In this document: positions 33,462-42,079 of the stretch, one piece after another
Numbering within the stretch: the first letter of the stretch is position 1
How the letters are laid out: each line of letters starts with the position of its first letter
DNA from: Lactiplantibacillus plantarum
GTDB lineage: Bacteria; Bacillota; Bacilli; Lactobacillales; Lactobacillaceae
Assembly (NCBI RefSeq): GCF_014131735.1
Contig: NZ_CP039121.1
Coordinates: forward strand, 744,001-808,000
Reading direction: 5' to 3'
Length of the DNA stretch: 64,000 bases
Program-made: the position numbers and the translations under genes
Notes under the pieces: model-generated
What the model was told of the DNA's origin: nothing
Databases searched by the model: none
Seen by the model: only the letters and a program-made list of their open reading frames with translations

Positions 33462-34442
33462 ATGAATGCGACGCGTAACGTTATTATTGACTGTGATCCC
33501 GGGATCGATGATAGTTTAGCACTATTATTGGCGCTTAAATCACCGGCACTTAATGTGATTGGGATTACAATTGTTTGTGGGAACGTGCCAACCCATATCG
33601 GTGCGGAAAATGCACTGAAAATTTTAGATTTGGCTGACCGATTGGATATTCCAGTCTATTTGGGCGCTAATCGCCCATTGGAAGTCGCCTACACGAGTGC
33701 GCAAGACACCCACGGCGATGATGGCTTAGGGAATAGTCAGATTCCAGCGGTAACGGCGGTACGACCGATTCAAGATGCCGCTGGTTTTATTGAAGAGACG
33801 CTGATTGAAGCACCTGATACTTCGATTTTAGCGTTGGGACCGTTGACGAACATTGCAACGGTACTGCAACGTGATCCACACTTATTTGAACAAGTCGATC
33901 AATTTACACTGATGGGTGGAAGTTATCGGAGTCACGGTAATTGTTCGCCAGTGGCTGAATACAACTTCTGGTGTGACCCGGATGCGGCCAAGGTCGTCTT
34001 TGACTTGATGCCTGTTCCCATTCAGATGGTTGGTTTAGACGTCACGCGTAACATCGTGTTGACACCCAGTTTATTAACGTATATTAAAGACGTCAATCCA
34101 GCAATGGGGGCTTTTGTTGAGAAAATTACAACCTTTTATTTTGACTTTCATTGGAAATATGAACGGGTTATTGGTTGTGTGATCAATGATCCGTTGGCCG
34201 TGGCCGGAATGCTTGACCCAACGATTCTGAGTGGCTTTGAAAGCTACACGACGGTTGTGACGGATGGTGTCGCGCGTGGGCAGTCAATCGTGGATGATCA
34301 TGATTTCTGGCACAACACACCCAATAGTCAAATCATGACGAAGGTTGACGTCGTAGCTTTTTGGCGGTTGTTCTTAACGACTGTGGTCGGTGCGGCTGAT
34401 CCTGATTTAACGCAAGTCTTGCACCAATTGGTGAGTGCATGA
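33462..34442 (+). CDS. Nucleoside hydrolase, probable queuosine hydrolase (QueK-like)
   Basis: A 326-residue inosine-uridine hydrolase family protein that splits the N-glycosidic bond of nucleosides. The Ca2+ site DCDPGIDD is at 10-17; NFWCDPDAAKVVF and the second calcium Asp243 are present. The general-acid His of classical members (the H of HDPxAVA) is Asn242 here (INDPLAV), so the specificity or mechanism differs. It follows a preQ1-I riboswitch and overlaps by 4 bases an ECF S component. The same set of genes is known in C. difficile for queuosine hydrolysis (QueK) and uptake (QrtT). I infer that it frees queuine from queuosine for salvage. A pyrimidine/purine hydrolase role cannot be excluded. 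Confidence 0.82.
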   Translation: MNATRNVIIDCDPGIDDSLALLLALKSPALNVIGITIVCGNVPTHIGAENALKILDLADRLDIPVYLGANRPLEVAYTSAQDTHGDDGLGNSQIPAVTAVRPIQDAAGFIEETLIEAPDTSILALGPLTNIATVLQRDPHLFEQVDQFTLMGGSYRSHGNCSPVAEYNFWCDPDAAKVVFDLMPVPIQMVGLDVTRNIVLTPSLLTYIKDVNPAMGAFVEKITTFYFDFHWKYERVIGCVINDPLAVAGMLDPTILSGFESYTTVVTDGVARGQSIVDDHDFWHNTPNSQIMTKVDVVAFWRLFLTTVVGAADPDLTQVLHQLVSA

Positions 34443-34990
34443 AGAGAATAAAGACGCGGGCAATTACGTTATTGGCGCTCTGCATTGCCCTGAATATTGT
34501 TGGCAGTAACATTGCCTTGATGTTAAAATTACCGATTTATTTAGATTCAATTGGTACCGTTTTGGCTGCTGCTGTGTTTGGACCACTGGGTGGGATGTTG
34601 GCCGGGGGTGCCACCGGAGTTATCGTGGGTGCGACGACAGACCTGTACTCGCTGTTCTTTATGCCCGTTCAACTGCTGACTGGGTTAGTTGCTGGTCTGC
34701 TATATCGGCGAATCAAGCCGGGCACGTGGCGGTCAAATTGGTGGTTAGCTGGTGTTATTTCACTTCCCGGAACACTTTTATCCACGGCGATTACGGTCAT
34801 CTTATTTCATGGCATCACGTCGTCTGGTTCGAGCATGCTAGTCCAATTATTATTAGGTACCGGTATGGGCAAAACGATGGCCGTCTTCTTGATACAAGTG
34901 GGAACGGATTATCTAGATCGGTTTATCACGGTGTACGTGGTCGCACTTGTTTACCGCGCGTTGCGATATAAATTGCCGCAAGCTAATTAG
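34439..34990 (+). CDS. ECF transporter S component, probable queuosine/queuine uptake (QrtT-like)
   Basis: A 183-residue membrane protein with six helices. The ECF substrate-binding look is clear: TRAITLLALCIALNIVGSNIALMLKLPIYLDSIGTVLAAAVFGPLGGMLAGGATGVIVGATTD. It would use the shared ECF module (EcfA, EcfA', EcfT) encoded elsewhere. Its start overlaps the hydrolase stop (ATGA), and both lie under the preQ1 riboswitch, so a queuosine-family substrate is likely. A thiamine- or riboflavin-type S component is less likely given the riboswitch. Confidence 0.8.
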   Translation: MKRIKTRAITLLALCIALNIVGSNIALMLKLPIYLDSIGTVLAAAVFGPLGGMLAGGATGVIVGATTDLYSLFFMPVQLLTGLVAGLLYRRIKPGTWRSNWWLAGVISLPGTLLSTAITVILFHGITSSGSSMLVQLLLGTGMGKTMAVFLIQVGTDYLDRFITVYVVALVYRALRYKLPQAN

Positions 34991-35009
34991 TCGAACGGAT
35001 GACTTGGTG

Positions 35010-35100
35010 TCGGATGACCAATCTAAGCATGTTTACGCTAACTCGCACTTTTTCCAGCGGGCCGAAGCTGGCTGTCTTTGAGCTTGGCAAATTCTAGTTT
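35010..35100. repeat. Solo right-end fragment of the large repeat
   Basis: GCATGTTTACGCTAACTCGC, CCAGCGGGCCGAAGCTGGC and GAGCTTGGCAA match the right end of the full repeats. Arms and left end are missing. Confidence 0.6.
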
Positions 35101-35137
35101 TCGATTCGTAGTATCTGATGAGTCGTGTGAATATGAA

Positions 35138-35186
35138 CAGTAAAAATGACCTCACAGGAACATTCCTGGCGAGGTCATTTTTACTG
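35138..35186. terminator. Bidirectional terminator
   Basis: CAGTAAAAATGACCTC pairs perfectly with GAGGTCATTTTTACTG, with an inner CAGGAA/TTCCTG stem. It ends the minus-strand ABC operon and possibly the salvage operon. Confidence 0.85.
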
Positions 35187-35217
35187 TTATGAGGTTAAAG
35201 TGCAGTGGTCAGTAGCA

Positions 35218-35898
35218 CTACGAGTCGCGGCGACTCATCTTACCATCTTCAATTTGATAGACCACGTCACAGTCATCAATCAGCCGTTGGTCATGGGTCA
35301 CCATTACGATGGCCTTTTGGTGCTGATGAGCTTCGTTGGCGAGGCGCTTGACGACGTCGATGGAGCGGGGCGTGTCCAGGCTAGCGGTCGGTTCATCTGC
35401 AAGAATGACGCTTGGATCATTGTAAAGAGCGCGGGCGATGGCAACACGTTGGCGTTCACCACCGGAGAGGTCACTTGGGTAGGCATCCCGAACTTCAGTA
35501 AGGGCTAACTCTGCTAGTAATTCATCGGTGCCTGCTTGATCAAATTTGCGCCGGGCCATTTTATCGACGAGCTTGAACTGTTCACGAACCGTCAGGAATG
35601 GAATCAGATTGGAACTCTGCAAGATAAAGCCAATTTCATTGAAACGGTAGGCTAAGCGCTGTTTTTCCGTTTGATTCGATAGTGGTTGTCCGTTCAGAAT
35701 AACTTGACCACTTGTTGGCGTTTGTAAACCGGCAGCAATCGTCAAAAAGGTGGATTTACCCGAGCCAGAGGGGCCGATAATCGCGACGAATTGGCCAGCA
35801 CTGACTTCGAAATTGGCATCAGTCAAAGCGTTAACAGCGGTATGACCGTGACCAAATTGTTTATTAATATTTTGTAAGGCTAAAACTGGTTGACTCAT
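35218..35898 (-). CDS. ABC transporter ATP-binding protein (HrtA/LolD-like)
   Basis: A 226-residue ATPase with Walker A GPSGSGKST, Q-loop in IGFILQSSNLIPF, signature LSGGERQRV, Walker B VILADEPTASLD and switch His in VMVTHDQ. It pairs with the FtsX-like permease just upstream in the same operon. ATG 35898 has AAGGAGG 9 bases upstream; ATG 35907 is too close. The pair resembles HrtAB heme exporters, but no heme-sensing HrtR/HssRS gene is adjacent. Confidence 0.9.
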   Translation of the reverse strand: MSQPVLALQNINKQFGHGHTAVNALTDANFEVSAGQFVAIIGPSGSGKSTFLTIAAGLQTPTSGQVILNGQPLSNQTEKQRLAYRFNEIGFILQSSNLIPFLTVREQFKLVDKMARRKFDQAGTDELLAELALTEVRDAYPSDLSGGERQRVAIARALYNDPSVILADEPTASLDTPRSIDVVKRLANEAHQHQKAIVMVTHDQRLIDDCDVVYQIEDGKMSRRDS

Positions 35899-35912
35899 TG
35901 ATATCATCCTCC

Positions 35913-36980
35913 TTATCCAATGGCAACGACGGGGTCAATCTTGGCGACAGTCCGCCATGAGAGTAAGGCACCGACGACTGCAGCTAACAAGAGAGCCACA
36001 CTATAAATACCAAATTGTGGCCAGTCAATGGCGAATGGTAATCCGGCGGGCATGATTTGCGCGAGGCCTAACGTAATTAGAAGGCCGATGCCGATACCAA
36101 TGATTGCCATGACGACACTTTGGGTGAGTAGGGCAGCCAAGATGTGTTTGGTACCAATACCTTGTACTTTTAAGACCCCGAACAAGGCTTGTTTTTGAAG
36201 GGTCAGAACGAACATGAAAATTCCAATCACGGCTAGGGCAATTGCGAACAAGAAGTAAATCATCGTGTTGAGTGTCAACTGCTCAGCGCTGTATCCTGGT
36301 AATTTTTCAATAAACGTGGCAATTGATAAACGTTGCATGTTGCCATGATGTTGAGTCTTGAAATGACTCTTTTTAGTCACAAAGGCGTTGACCGGTTGTT
36401 GATCGCCACTGGTGATGGGATTACCTTTGAGACGATTGAGCGTGGCAACGTCCGTGTAGACCGTTGGCGCAATACTATAGGTACTAGCTTTGAAAGTACC
36501 GACGATCGTTACCTTTTGATCAGTGGTCCCAATGCGAACTTTCTGACCAATCCGATAGCCTTTGTCTTTTAATCCCGCGGAAATCAATAATTGATTCTTG
36601 CCGTTGATTCGGTGTCCTGAGATGACTTTTGGCATCAGAAAACTATCGCGAGTGGTCCCAAAAGCGCTAGCGTTAGTTTTTTGACCATTACTGGCAGTTC
36701 GTAAAGTACCGGACAGACTAGCTAAGGGTGCGACGTCCTGACCTTTGATTCGATCTTGGTCTGCTAGTTTTAATTGGGATGCTGACAGTGTCTGATTCGC
36801 ATCTTCGTTCAAATAAACTGTTTGAGCATGCCACTGGTCAACAGCCTGACGATTACCATTGGATAACCCGTTAGCAAGGCCCGCTAACATAAAGACGACG
36901 AGGGCAATTAGTAGCAAAACCCCGCTAAGTAGCCCATATCTGAGTTTTTCGTGGGCCATTTCTTTTAAGCCTAAATACAT
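35913..36980 (-). CDS. FtsX-family ABC permease (HrtB-like)
   Basis: A 355-residue permease with one N-terminal helix (about 17-38), an extracellular MacB-type domain (about 45-225) and three C-terminal helices (about 237, 285 and 325). The N-terminus MYLGLKEMAHEKLRYGLLSG resembles HrtB, which extrudes excess heme; YknZ/MacB-like peptide export is an alternative. A strong AAAGGGAGG site precedes the ATG. The promoter at 37032-37060 carries a palindrome just downstream (37005-37020), so repression by a TetR-type protein encoded elsewhere is likely. Confidence 0.85.
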   Translation of the reverse strand: MYLGLKEMAHEKLRYGLLSGVLLLIALVVFMLAGLANGLSNGNRQAVDQWHAQTVYLNEDANQTLSASQLKLADQDRIKGQDVAPLASLSGTLRTASNGQKTNASAFGTTRDSFLMPKVISGHRINGKNQLLISAGLKDKGYRIGQKVRIGTTDQKVTIVGTFKASTYSIAPTVYTDVATLNRLKGNPITSGDQQPVNAFVTKKSHFKTQHHGNMQRLSIATFIEKLPGYSAEQLTLNTMIYFLFAIALAVIGIFMFVLTLQKQALFGVLKVQGIGTKHILAALLTQSVVMAIIGIGIGLLITLGLAQIMPAGLPFAIDWPQFGIYSVALLLAAVVGALLSWRTVAKIDPVVAIG

Positions 36981-37004
36981 GTCAATTCCTCCCTTTTAAT
37001 TTCA

Positions 37005-37060
37005 TTTATCAAGTGATAAATCAATGTGGTAATCGTATCACGTTCATTTTTGTAAATCAA
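37005..37060 (-). promoter_or_regulatory. Promoter and palindromic operator of the ABC operon
   Basis: On the minus strand -35 TTGATT (37060-37055) and -10 TACGAT (37037-37032) are 17 bp apart. The palindrome TTTATCAAGTGATAAA (37005-37020) covers about +12 to +27, a classic repressor position. Confidence 0.6.
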
Positions 37061-37152
37061 ATTTTTTATTTAATTACCAGGCTAAATTATTTCGAAATGG
37101 GTACCAAGGCTGGTATGATTAATTTATTGAATAGAGAGGCAGGTAATTATTA

Positions 37153-37656
37153 ATGGTGAACAAGCAGTTCAATCATCGGGCCGCAGTTATTGCTGGTGTG
37201 ACTGGTGGTGTGATTTCTGGTTTAGTTAAGTTAGGGTGGGAGAATATCCTACCGCCACGAACGCCACAGCGGGATCAAACGAATCCCCCACAACAATTAT
37301 TGCAACAAATTGGGATTCCCGCCAGCGTTACGCATGCAACGTATTCATATTCTGGTCATGATTTACCAGGTGTCAGCTATGTCATGCATTTCGGATTCTC
37401 AACGACGTTTGCTGTGGCCTATAGTTTATGGGCTCGCAAGCACCCCCGGGCAAAAGGTGGCAGCAGCGCGTTGTATGGGTTAGGTATCTGGACAGCCTTT
37501 CACCATGGTATCTTGCCAGCACTGGGGACCGTTCCCGCTGCGAAGGATCAACCAATGACCGAACACGTGTCAGAAGCCATTGGGCATGTTTTATGGATGT
37601 GGACCGCTGATTGGGTTAGTGCCGCTGTCTATGACCGGATGACCCGTTCCAAATAG
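37153..37656 (+). CDS. YagU family (DUF1440) membrane protein
   Basis: A 167-residue protein with three or four helices. The family signs are GGVISGLVKLGWENILPPRTPQRDQTNPPQ, YVMHFGFSTTFAVAYSLW, GLGIWTAFHHGILPALG and SEAIGHVLWMWTADW. YagU in E. coli is an inner-membrane protein with a role in acid resistance. It is transcribed alone with its own terminator and is divergent from the ABC operon. Confidence 0.88.
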   Translation: MVNKQFNHRAAVIAGVTGGVISGLVKLGWENILPPRTPQRDQTNPPQQLLQQIGIPASVTHATYSYSGHDLPGVSYVMHFGFSTTFAVAYSLWARKHPRAKGGSSALYGLGIWTAFHHGILPALGTVPAAKDQPMTEHVSEAIGHVLWMWTADWVSAAVYDRMTRSK

Positions 37657-37731
37657 CGGTTTAAATCGGTTAGTGAGTGACGACATGATGAGGTGTTGTA
37701 GCCGCAGCCGTTGAATAAAGTTGTTGCTTGA

Positions 37732-37781
37732 AAAACTAGCTTGGTTAGGAATGATTACAACTGCTAACCAAGCTAGTTTTA
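37732..37781 (+). terminator. Terminator of yagU-like gene
   Basis: AAAACTAGCTTGGTTAG (37732-37748) pairs perfectly with 37764-37780. A- and T-runs flank it, so it may act on both strands. Confidence 0.85.
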
Positions 37782-37938
37782 ATTGTCGCTATTTTGGTTA
37801 ATGTTCGGATTCTGATGGTAACGGAAATAGTGATTCACCGCGACAATTACGTGATTATGAGGAAAGCAACTGAGATTAACGTCTATTACAATGGGACCAT
37901 TTGATTTTAATGATTGATTTTTTAATTTAATTCTCATA

Positions 37939-37968
37939 TTGACTGAAAATGTGCTAAAATATTAATAT
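37939..37968 (+). promoter_or_regulatory. Promoter of the dicarboxylate/glutamate symporter
   Basis: -35 TTGACT (37939-37944) and -10 TAATAT (37963-37968) lie 18 bp apart, 54 bases before the TTG start. The rest of the gap 37782-37938 holds nothing recognisable. Confidence 0.6.
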
Positions 37969-38021
37969 TGTGTGCAATATTTCATAAAAACATCCATAAA
38001 TGAGAATGGGGCGGAAGTAGC

Positions 38022-39338
38022 TTGGAAAAGCAGGGAAAGATGAAGCGGTATCGCCAGTTCCGATTGAGCTTGGGCTGGCAGATCTTAATTGGGCTAGTGC
38101 TTGGAATTGTATTAGGGGTCGTCTTTTATGGCAATAAAACGGCGATTACTGCGATGCAAAACATCGGGACGATGTTCATCAGTCTGATTCAAATGATCGT
38201 TTTACCAATCGTGGTGGCATGTCTGATTACCGGGATTGCTAATATGGGCGACCTCAAAAAGTTAGGTCGGATTGGTGGTAAAACCATTATCTATTTCGAA
38301 ATCATGACGACGATTGCGATCGCCTTAGGGTTGTTAATGGGTAACATTTTTCACCCTGGTGACTATATCGATATTCATCAACTACATGCGTCGAATATTA
38401 GTCAGTATGTGCAAACCGCTAAGACGGTCTCACACAATGGTATTTGGTCGACGGTCATGGGTATTATCCCGACTAACGTCTTTAAATCATTGTCAGCTGG
38501 TGACATGATTCCAGTCATCTTTTTTGCCGTTTTCTTTGGTTTAGGGACGGCGGCTATTGGCGAACAAGGCAAAATTATTCTGGACTTTATGAACGCTGTC
38601 GCCGAAGCTATGTTCAAAGTGACGAACTGGGTCATGCACACGGCTCCGATTGGCGTCTGTGCCTTAATTGGGGTCACGGTCGCTGAAATGGGCTTGAAGG
38701 CGCTGGCCCCGTTAGGCTATTTCATTATTCTTGCTTATATTACCATGGCAATCTTTATTGTGGTTGTGATGGGCATTGTTGGTAAGTTATTCGGTTTAAA
38801 TATTTGGCACCTACTACGGGTCATTCGTGATGAAATGGTGCTTGGCTTTTCAACGGCGAGTTCTGAAGCGGCCCTGCCCCGCATTATCGATAAGATGGGG
38901 AAATACGGTGTTAGTGAAGGAATTGTCTCATTTGTGATCCCAACTGGGTATACGTTTAACTTGGATGGCTCCGCAATTTATCAATCGTTAGCGGCGCTTT
39001 TCTTAGCTCAGGCTTATGGGATTCACCTGTCACTCAGCCAGCAGATCACTTTATTGATTGTACTTATGATTACGTCAAAGGGGATTGCTGGTGTGCCGGG
39101 GGCTTCGTTTGTTGTCTTATTGGCGACGATTTCAACGATTGGCGTGCCAGTACAAGGACTCGCTTTTATTGCGGGAATCGACCGGCTAGTTGACATGGGA
39201 CGAACCGTGGTTAACGTGGTCGGCAATTCATTAGCTGCGGTAATTATCGGTAAGTCAGAACATGAATTTGATACGGCCAAAAGTGATCAGTATTTAGCTG
39301 AGATTCGGGCGGGGCATGCGCGCGCAATTACGAAATAA
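38022..39338 (+). CDS. Dicarboxylate/amino acid:cation symporter (DAACS)
   Basis: A 438-residue Glt/DctA-type carrier. HP1 is SSEAALP (280-286), helix 7 NLDGS (313-317) replaces the usual NMDGT, HP2 is GIAGVPGASFVVL, and helix 8 has DRLVDMGRTVVNVVGN. The Arg in helix 8 (DMGRT) favours acidic substrates such as glutamate, aspartate or C4-dicarboxylates. It uses a TTG start at 38022 after GCGGAAG; ATG 38040 is possible. Monocistronic with promoter and terminator. Confidence 0.92.
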   Translation: MEKQGKMKRYRQFRLSLGWQILIGLVLGIVLGVVFYGNKTAITAMQNIGTMFISLIQMIVLPIVVACLITGIANMGDLKKLGRIGGKTIIYFEIMTTIAIALGLLMGNIFHPGDYIDIHQLHASNISQYVQTAKTVSHNGIWSTVMGIIPTNVFKSLSAGDMIPVIFFAVFFGLGTAAIGEQGKIILDFMNAVAEAMFKVTNWVMHTAPIGVCALIGVTVAEMGLKALAPLGYFIILAYITMAIFIVVVMGIVGKLFGLNIWHLLRVIRDEMVLGFSTASSEAALPRIIDKMGKYGVSEGIVSFVIPTGYTFNLDGSAIYQSLAALFLAQAYGIHLSLSQQITLLIVLMITSKGIAGVPGASFVVLLATISTIGVPVQGLAFIAGIDRLVDMGRTVVNVVGNSLAAVIIGKSEHEFDTAKSDQYLAEIRAGHARAITK

Positions 39339-39410
39339 TTGAAAACAGCTCTGTCAGTTAGTTCTGCATTAATAATGCGATGGCGATGATCACTGATGAT
39401 TGATAGGCCC

Positions 39411-39456
39411 AAAAGTTGTATTTCAGAAATTAATTTCTGAAATGCAACTTTTTTTA
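39411..39456 (+). terminator. Terminator of symporter gene
   Basis: AAAAGTTG.ATTTCAGAAATT pairs with AATTTCTGAAAT.CAACTTTT with a T run after it. Confidence 0.85.
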
Positions 39457-39533
39457 TGATATCTTATTCTGGTTACAGCAATTACTTCAGCGATTAAGTT
39501 ATGATAAGACCTATAGGGGAGGATGGCGATCGG

Positions 39534-40349
39534 ATGACAACTGATTTTTCGATTGGGCAACTCGCACAGTTATTTGATATCCCAGTGGCGACTTTACGCT
39601 ATTATGACGAGATTGGGTTATTGACGCCGGCACGAGTCAATCCGCATAGTCACTACCGATATTATGGGACGCCTCAGTTCGAACGGTTGAGTACCATTAA
39701 ATATTTGCGAGCACTCGGCTTACCATTGGCTACGATTGCCGATTTTTTTGCGGCCCGTGAACTGTCCAAGCTGACGAGTATGTTAACGACCCAACAGCAG
39801 CAGGTTGAGGCGCAATTGCGATTATTAACGGCGGTACAACAACGGATCAATACACGCTTGGCCCAGATTAAAACGGCCCAAAGTGCCAATTTTGATGTGA
39901 CTGAATGCGTGACGTTACCTGAAAGAGCGATGGTGGCTTTACGTCAGCCTTATCGCCCTCAAGATGATATTGAACTTGTTATTGCTAAGCTACGCGCACA
40001 GACCGGCGCGACGAACGAAATCTTTCTCGGCAAGGTTGCGCTGATGCTCGACCAGCAAGCCATCCAAGCCGGACATTTTGACCGCTATGCGGGAATTTGT
40101 TTATTATTTGAACCGGGTGATACGGTGCCACCCCATCAAGAACACTTGGCGGCTGGTAGCTATGCGCAGCGGATTTTTCACGGCACTCATTTGGATGCCC
40201 CGATGCAGTATCGACAATTGTTAGCGGATTGTCGTGCTCGCGGCTGGCACGTGGCGGGAACAGCTATTGAGACAGCACTGATTGATTATGGGATTACAGA
40301 TCAGGTTGCACAGTCGGTGACGCAGATACAATTACCAATCAAGACTTGA
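39534..40349 (+). CDS. MerR family regulator with GyrI-like effector domain (BmrR-type)
   Basis: A 271-residue regulator. Winged helix FSIGQLAQLFDIPVATLRYYDEIGLLTPAR, dimerisation helix (about 80-125), and a GyrI/BmrR-like ligand-binding domain (about 135-271, ending in ETALIDYGITD). BmrR-type proteins bind hydrophobic or cationic drugs. ATG 39534 follows GGGGAGG; an upstream ATG at 39501 has no site. It precedes the DUF554 gene by 95 bases on the same strand; a functional link is possible but not shown. Confidence 0.9.
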   Translation: MTTDFSIGQLAQLFDIPVATLRYYDEIGLLTPARVNPHSHYRYYGTPQFERLSTIKYLRALGLPLATIADFFAARELSKLTSMLTTQQQQVEAQLRLLTAVQQRINTRLAQIKTAQSANFDVTECVTLPERAMVALRQPYRPQDDIELVIAKLRAQTGATNEIFLGKVALMLDQQAIQAGHFDRYAGICLLFEPGDTVPPHQEHLAAGSYAQRIFHGTHLDAPMQYRQLLADCRARGWHVAGTAIETALIDYGITDQVAQSVTQIQLPIKT

Positions 40350-40444
40350 CCCTCAAGTAACTTTAGACTTTATACTAAATGATAATTAATTATTTTAAAT
40401 TGAAATAAGCGCTAGAGATTAAGCTATTGATTAGGAGTGGCGAT

Positions 40445-41122
40445 ATGATTGGAACGATTTTTAATACGAGCATGATTTTAGCTGGTTGCTTGGTCGGCAG
40501 TATCTTTAAAAAAGGAATCAAGCCAGCTTACCATGCGATATTATTACAAGCGTTAGGGCTAGCGGCTTGTGTCATCGGCATTAATGCGGTCGTGCAACGG
40601 ATGCCGCAGAGTAAGTACCCGGTGCTTTTTATTGTGAGCTTGGCGATTGGTGGATTAATTGGTCAAGCTTTGGATATTCAAGGGCATTTTGACCGCTGGG
40701 TGGGCCGTTTGGCGGGTGGCAACTTAGCGGAAGGCCTAGCGACTGCGGTGTTACTGTACTGTATTGGATCGTTATCGATTTTGGGGCCGATTGAGGCAGC
40801 CTTAAAGCATGATTACACCTTTTTGTTTACGAATGGCATGTTAGATGGCATCACGTCGATCGTATTAGCATCCACTTTCGGATTTGGCATCGCGATTGCG
40901 GCGGGCGTCTTGTTTTGTTGGCAGGGGAGCCTGTATGTTTTAGCATTAATTTTGAAAGGTGCGTTGAGTGCAGCGTTACTGAATGAAATTACCATTGTTG
41001 GTGGTATCTTGATTCTAGCATCCGGCTTAGGTATGTTGAAAATCAAGCAATTCAGTACGTTGAACCTATTACCAGCCTTGCTAGTGCCACCAATCGTAAT
41101 TAGCGTGATGCAATTATTTTAA
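40445..41122 (+). CDS. DUF554 family membrane protein
   Basis: A 225-residue protein with about seven helices. It shows the DUF554 (YdfK/YqgA) start MIGTIFNTSMILAGCLVGSIF and the core GLATAVLLYCIGSLSILGPIEAAL plus GMLDGITSIVLASTFG. The family is of unknown function, probably a transporter. TAGGAG lies 8 bases upstream of ATG 40445. It ends in a terminator hairpin. Confidence 0.88.
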   Translation: MIGTIFNTSMILAGCLVGSIFKKGIKPAYHAILLQALGLAACVIGINAVVQRMPQSKYPVLFIVSLAIGGLIGQALDIQGHFDRWVGRLAGGNLAEGLATAVLLYCIGSLSILGPIEAALKHDYTFLFTNGMLDGITSIVLASTFGFGIAIAAGVLFCWQGSLYVLALILKGALSAALLNEITIVGGILILASGLGMLKIKQFSTLNLLPALLVPPIVISVMQLF

Positions 41123-41169
41123 CTAGTGGGCCAATGGTGAAGTCAATTGAGTCTTTTGATTGATAAAGT

Positions 41170-41226
41170 AAAAGCCACCAATTTAGGACAATCAGTGAAA
41201 GCTGATCATTTTAAGTTGGTGGCTTT
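41170..41226 (+). terminator. Terminator of DUF554 gene
   Basis: AAAGCCACCAA pairs with TTGGTGGCTTT across an inner AATCAGTG..GCTGATCATT hairpin. Confidence 0.75.
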
Positions 41227-41263
41227 GTGTATAATGCATCGATTTGAGAGATTGGCATTAAAT

Positions 41264-42035
41264 ATGGTTAAAACGGACTGTTTTTTAAATCAAAAGCAAC
41301 CAGCTTAGGCCCGCTGGAAAAAAGTCGAGTAAGCGTAAAATTGCTTAGTTGGCGCGTCCTACACCGACTTCCAGGCATTTCGGCCAATTGCTGGAACGCG
41401 GTGGACACAGATTTAAGCCGCAAACCACGTCTTAAATACTGGTCTTCCACTAACCAAGCCAAGGACGCTTGCTAAGTGGAATTTCACCGCTGAGCATTGG
41501 CCGAAATGCCTTCCAGTCGGGATAGTGTTCGAATGGCGGACAAAGATGTACCTAAGCTTTTGATGAATTCGTCGTTGCTTTTCATAAACGATAATTTTGT
41601 TAATCAACTGTCAGACTGAAAGTGATATTGAGATAGCTCACTAATCCTGAATTGGTGTAGTAAGATGTAATCTCTCGACAAAGTGCTAATGCACCTAACA
41701 CTTTGTTTGAAGTTCCAGTATCAAAATAGCCAACGATAGATTGTGCTAAGTTCGGTGGTCGTTCATCAGCCATTCGAGCGGCTTCAACCCGTGGCCCCTC
41801 ACAGGCTTGAGACTGGAGGGGCTGGGTGACAATGCTCAGTAGCCAAATTATTCTTAGCTGGAAGTGGGTTGCTTCCGGCTTAGAATAAGACTCGTATTTG
41901 AGATGACGCGGGTTGGGCGTTAGCTCAAATCGACGTCGGCTGCGTTCCAGCAATTGTCACCCAGCCCCGGAGGTCGGCATAGGACGCGCACCGGCTGACG
42001 GAAAATAATGCAGTTAAACAGTTTGTTTTAACCAT
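41264..42035. repeat. Large noncoding TIR-bounded repeat, copy 3 (inverted)
   Basis: A 772-bp copy in the opposite orientation to copies 1 and 2. The ends are ATGGTTAAAACGGACTGTTT (41264) and its inverse ending TTTTAACCAT (42035). AAT is directly repeated outside both ends (41261-41263 and 42036-42038). It has the same two branched-hairpin arms; the outer arm has a partial form of the extra module of copy 2 (CTCACAGGC, GGCCACGGG-type segment near 41790-41815). No coding gene is supported. Confidence 0.85.
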
Positions 42036-42079
42036 AATTCATGTCAACACGCACAATAGATGTCAAAGTAAGACACTGG

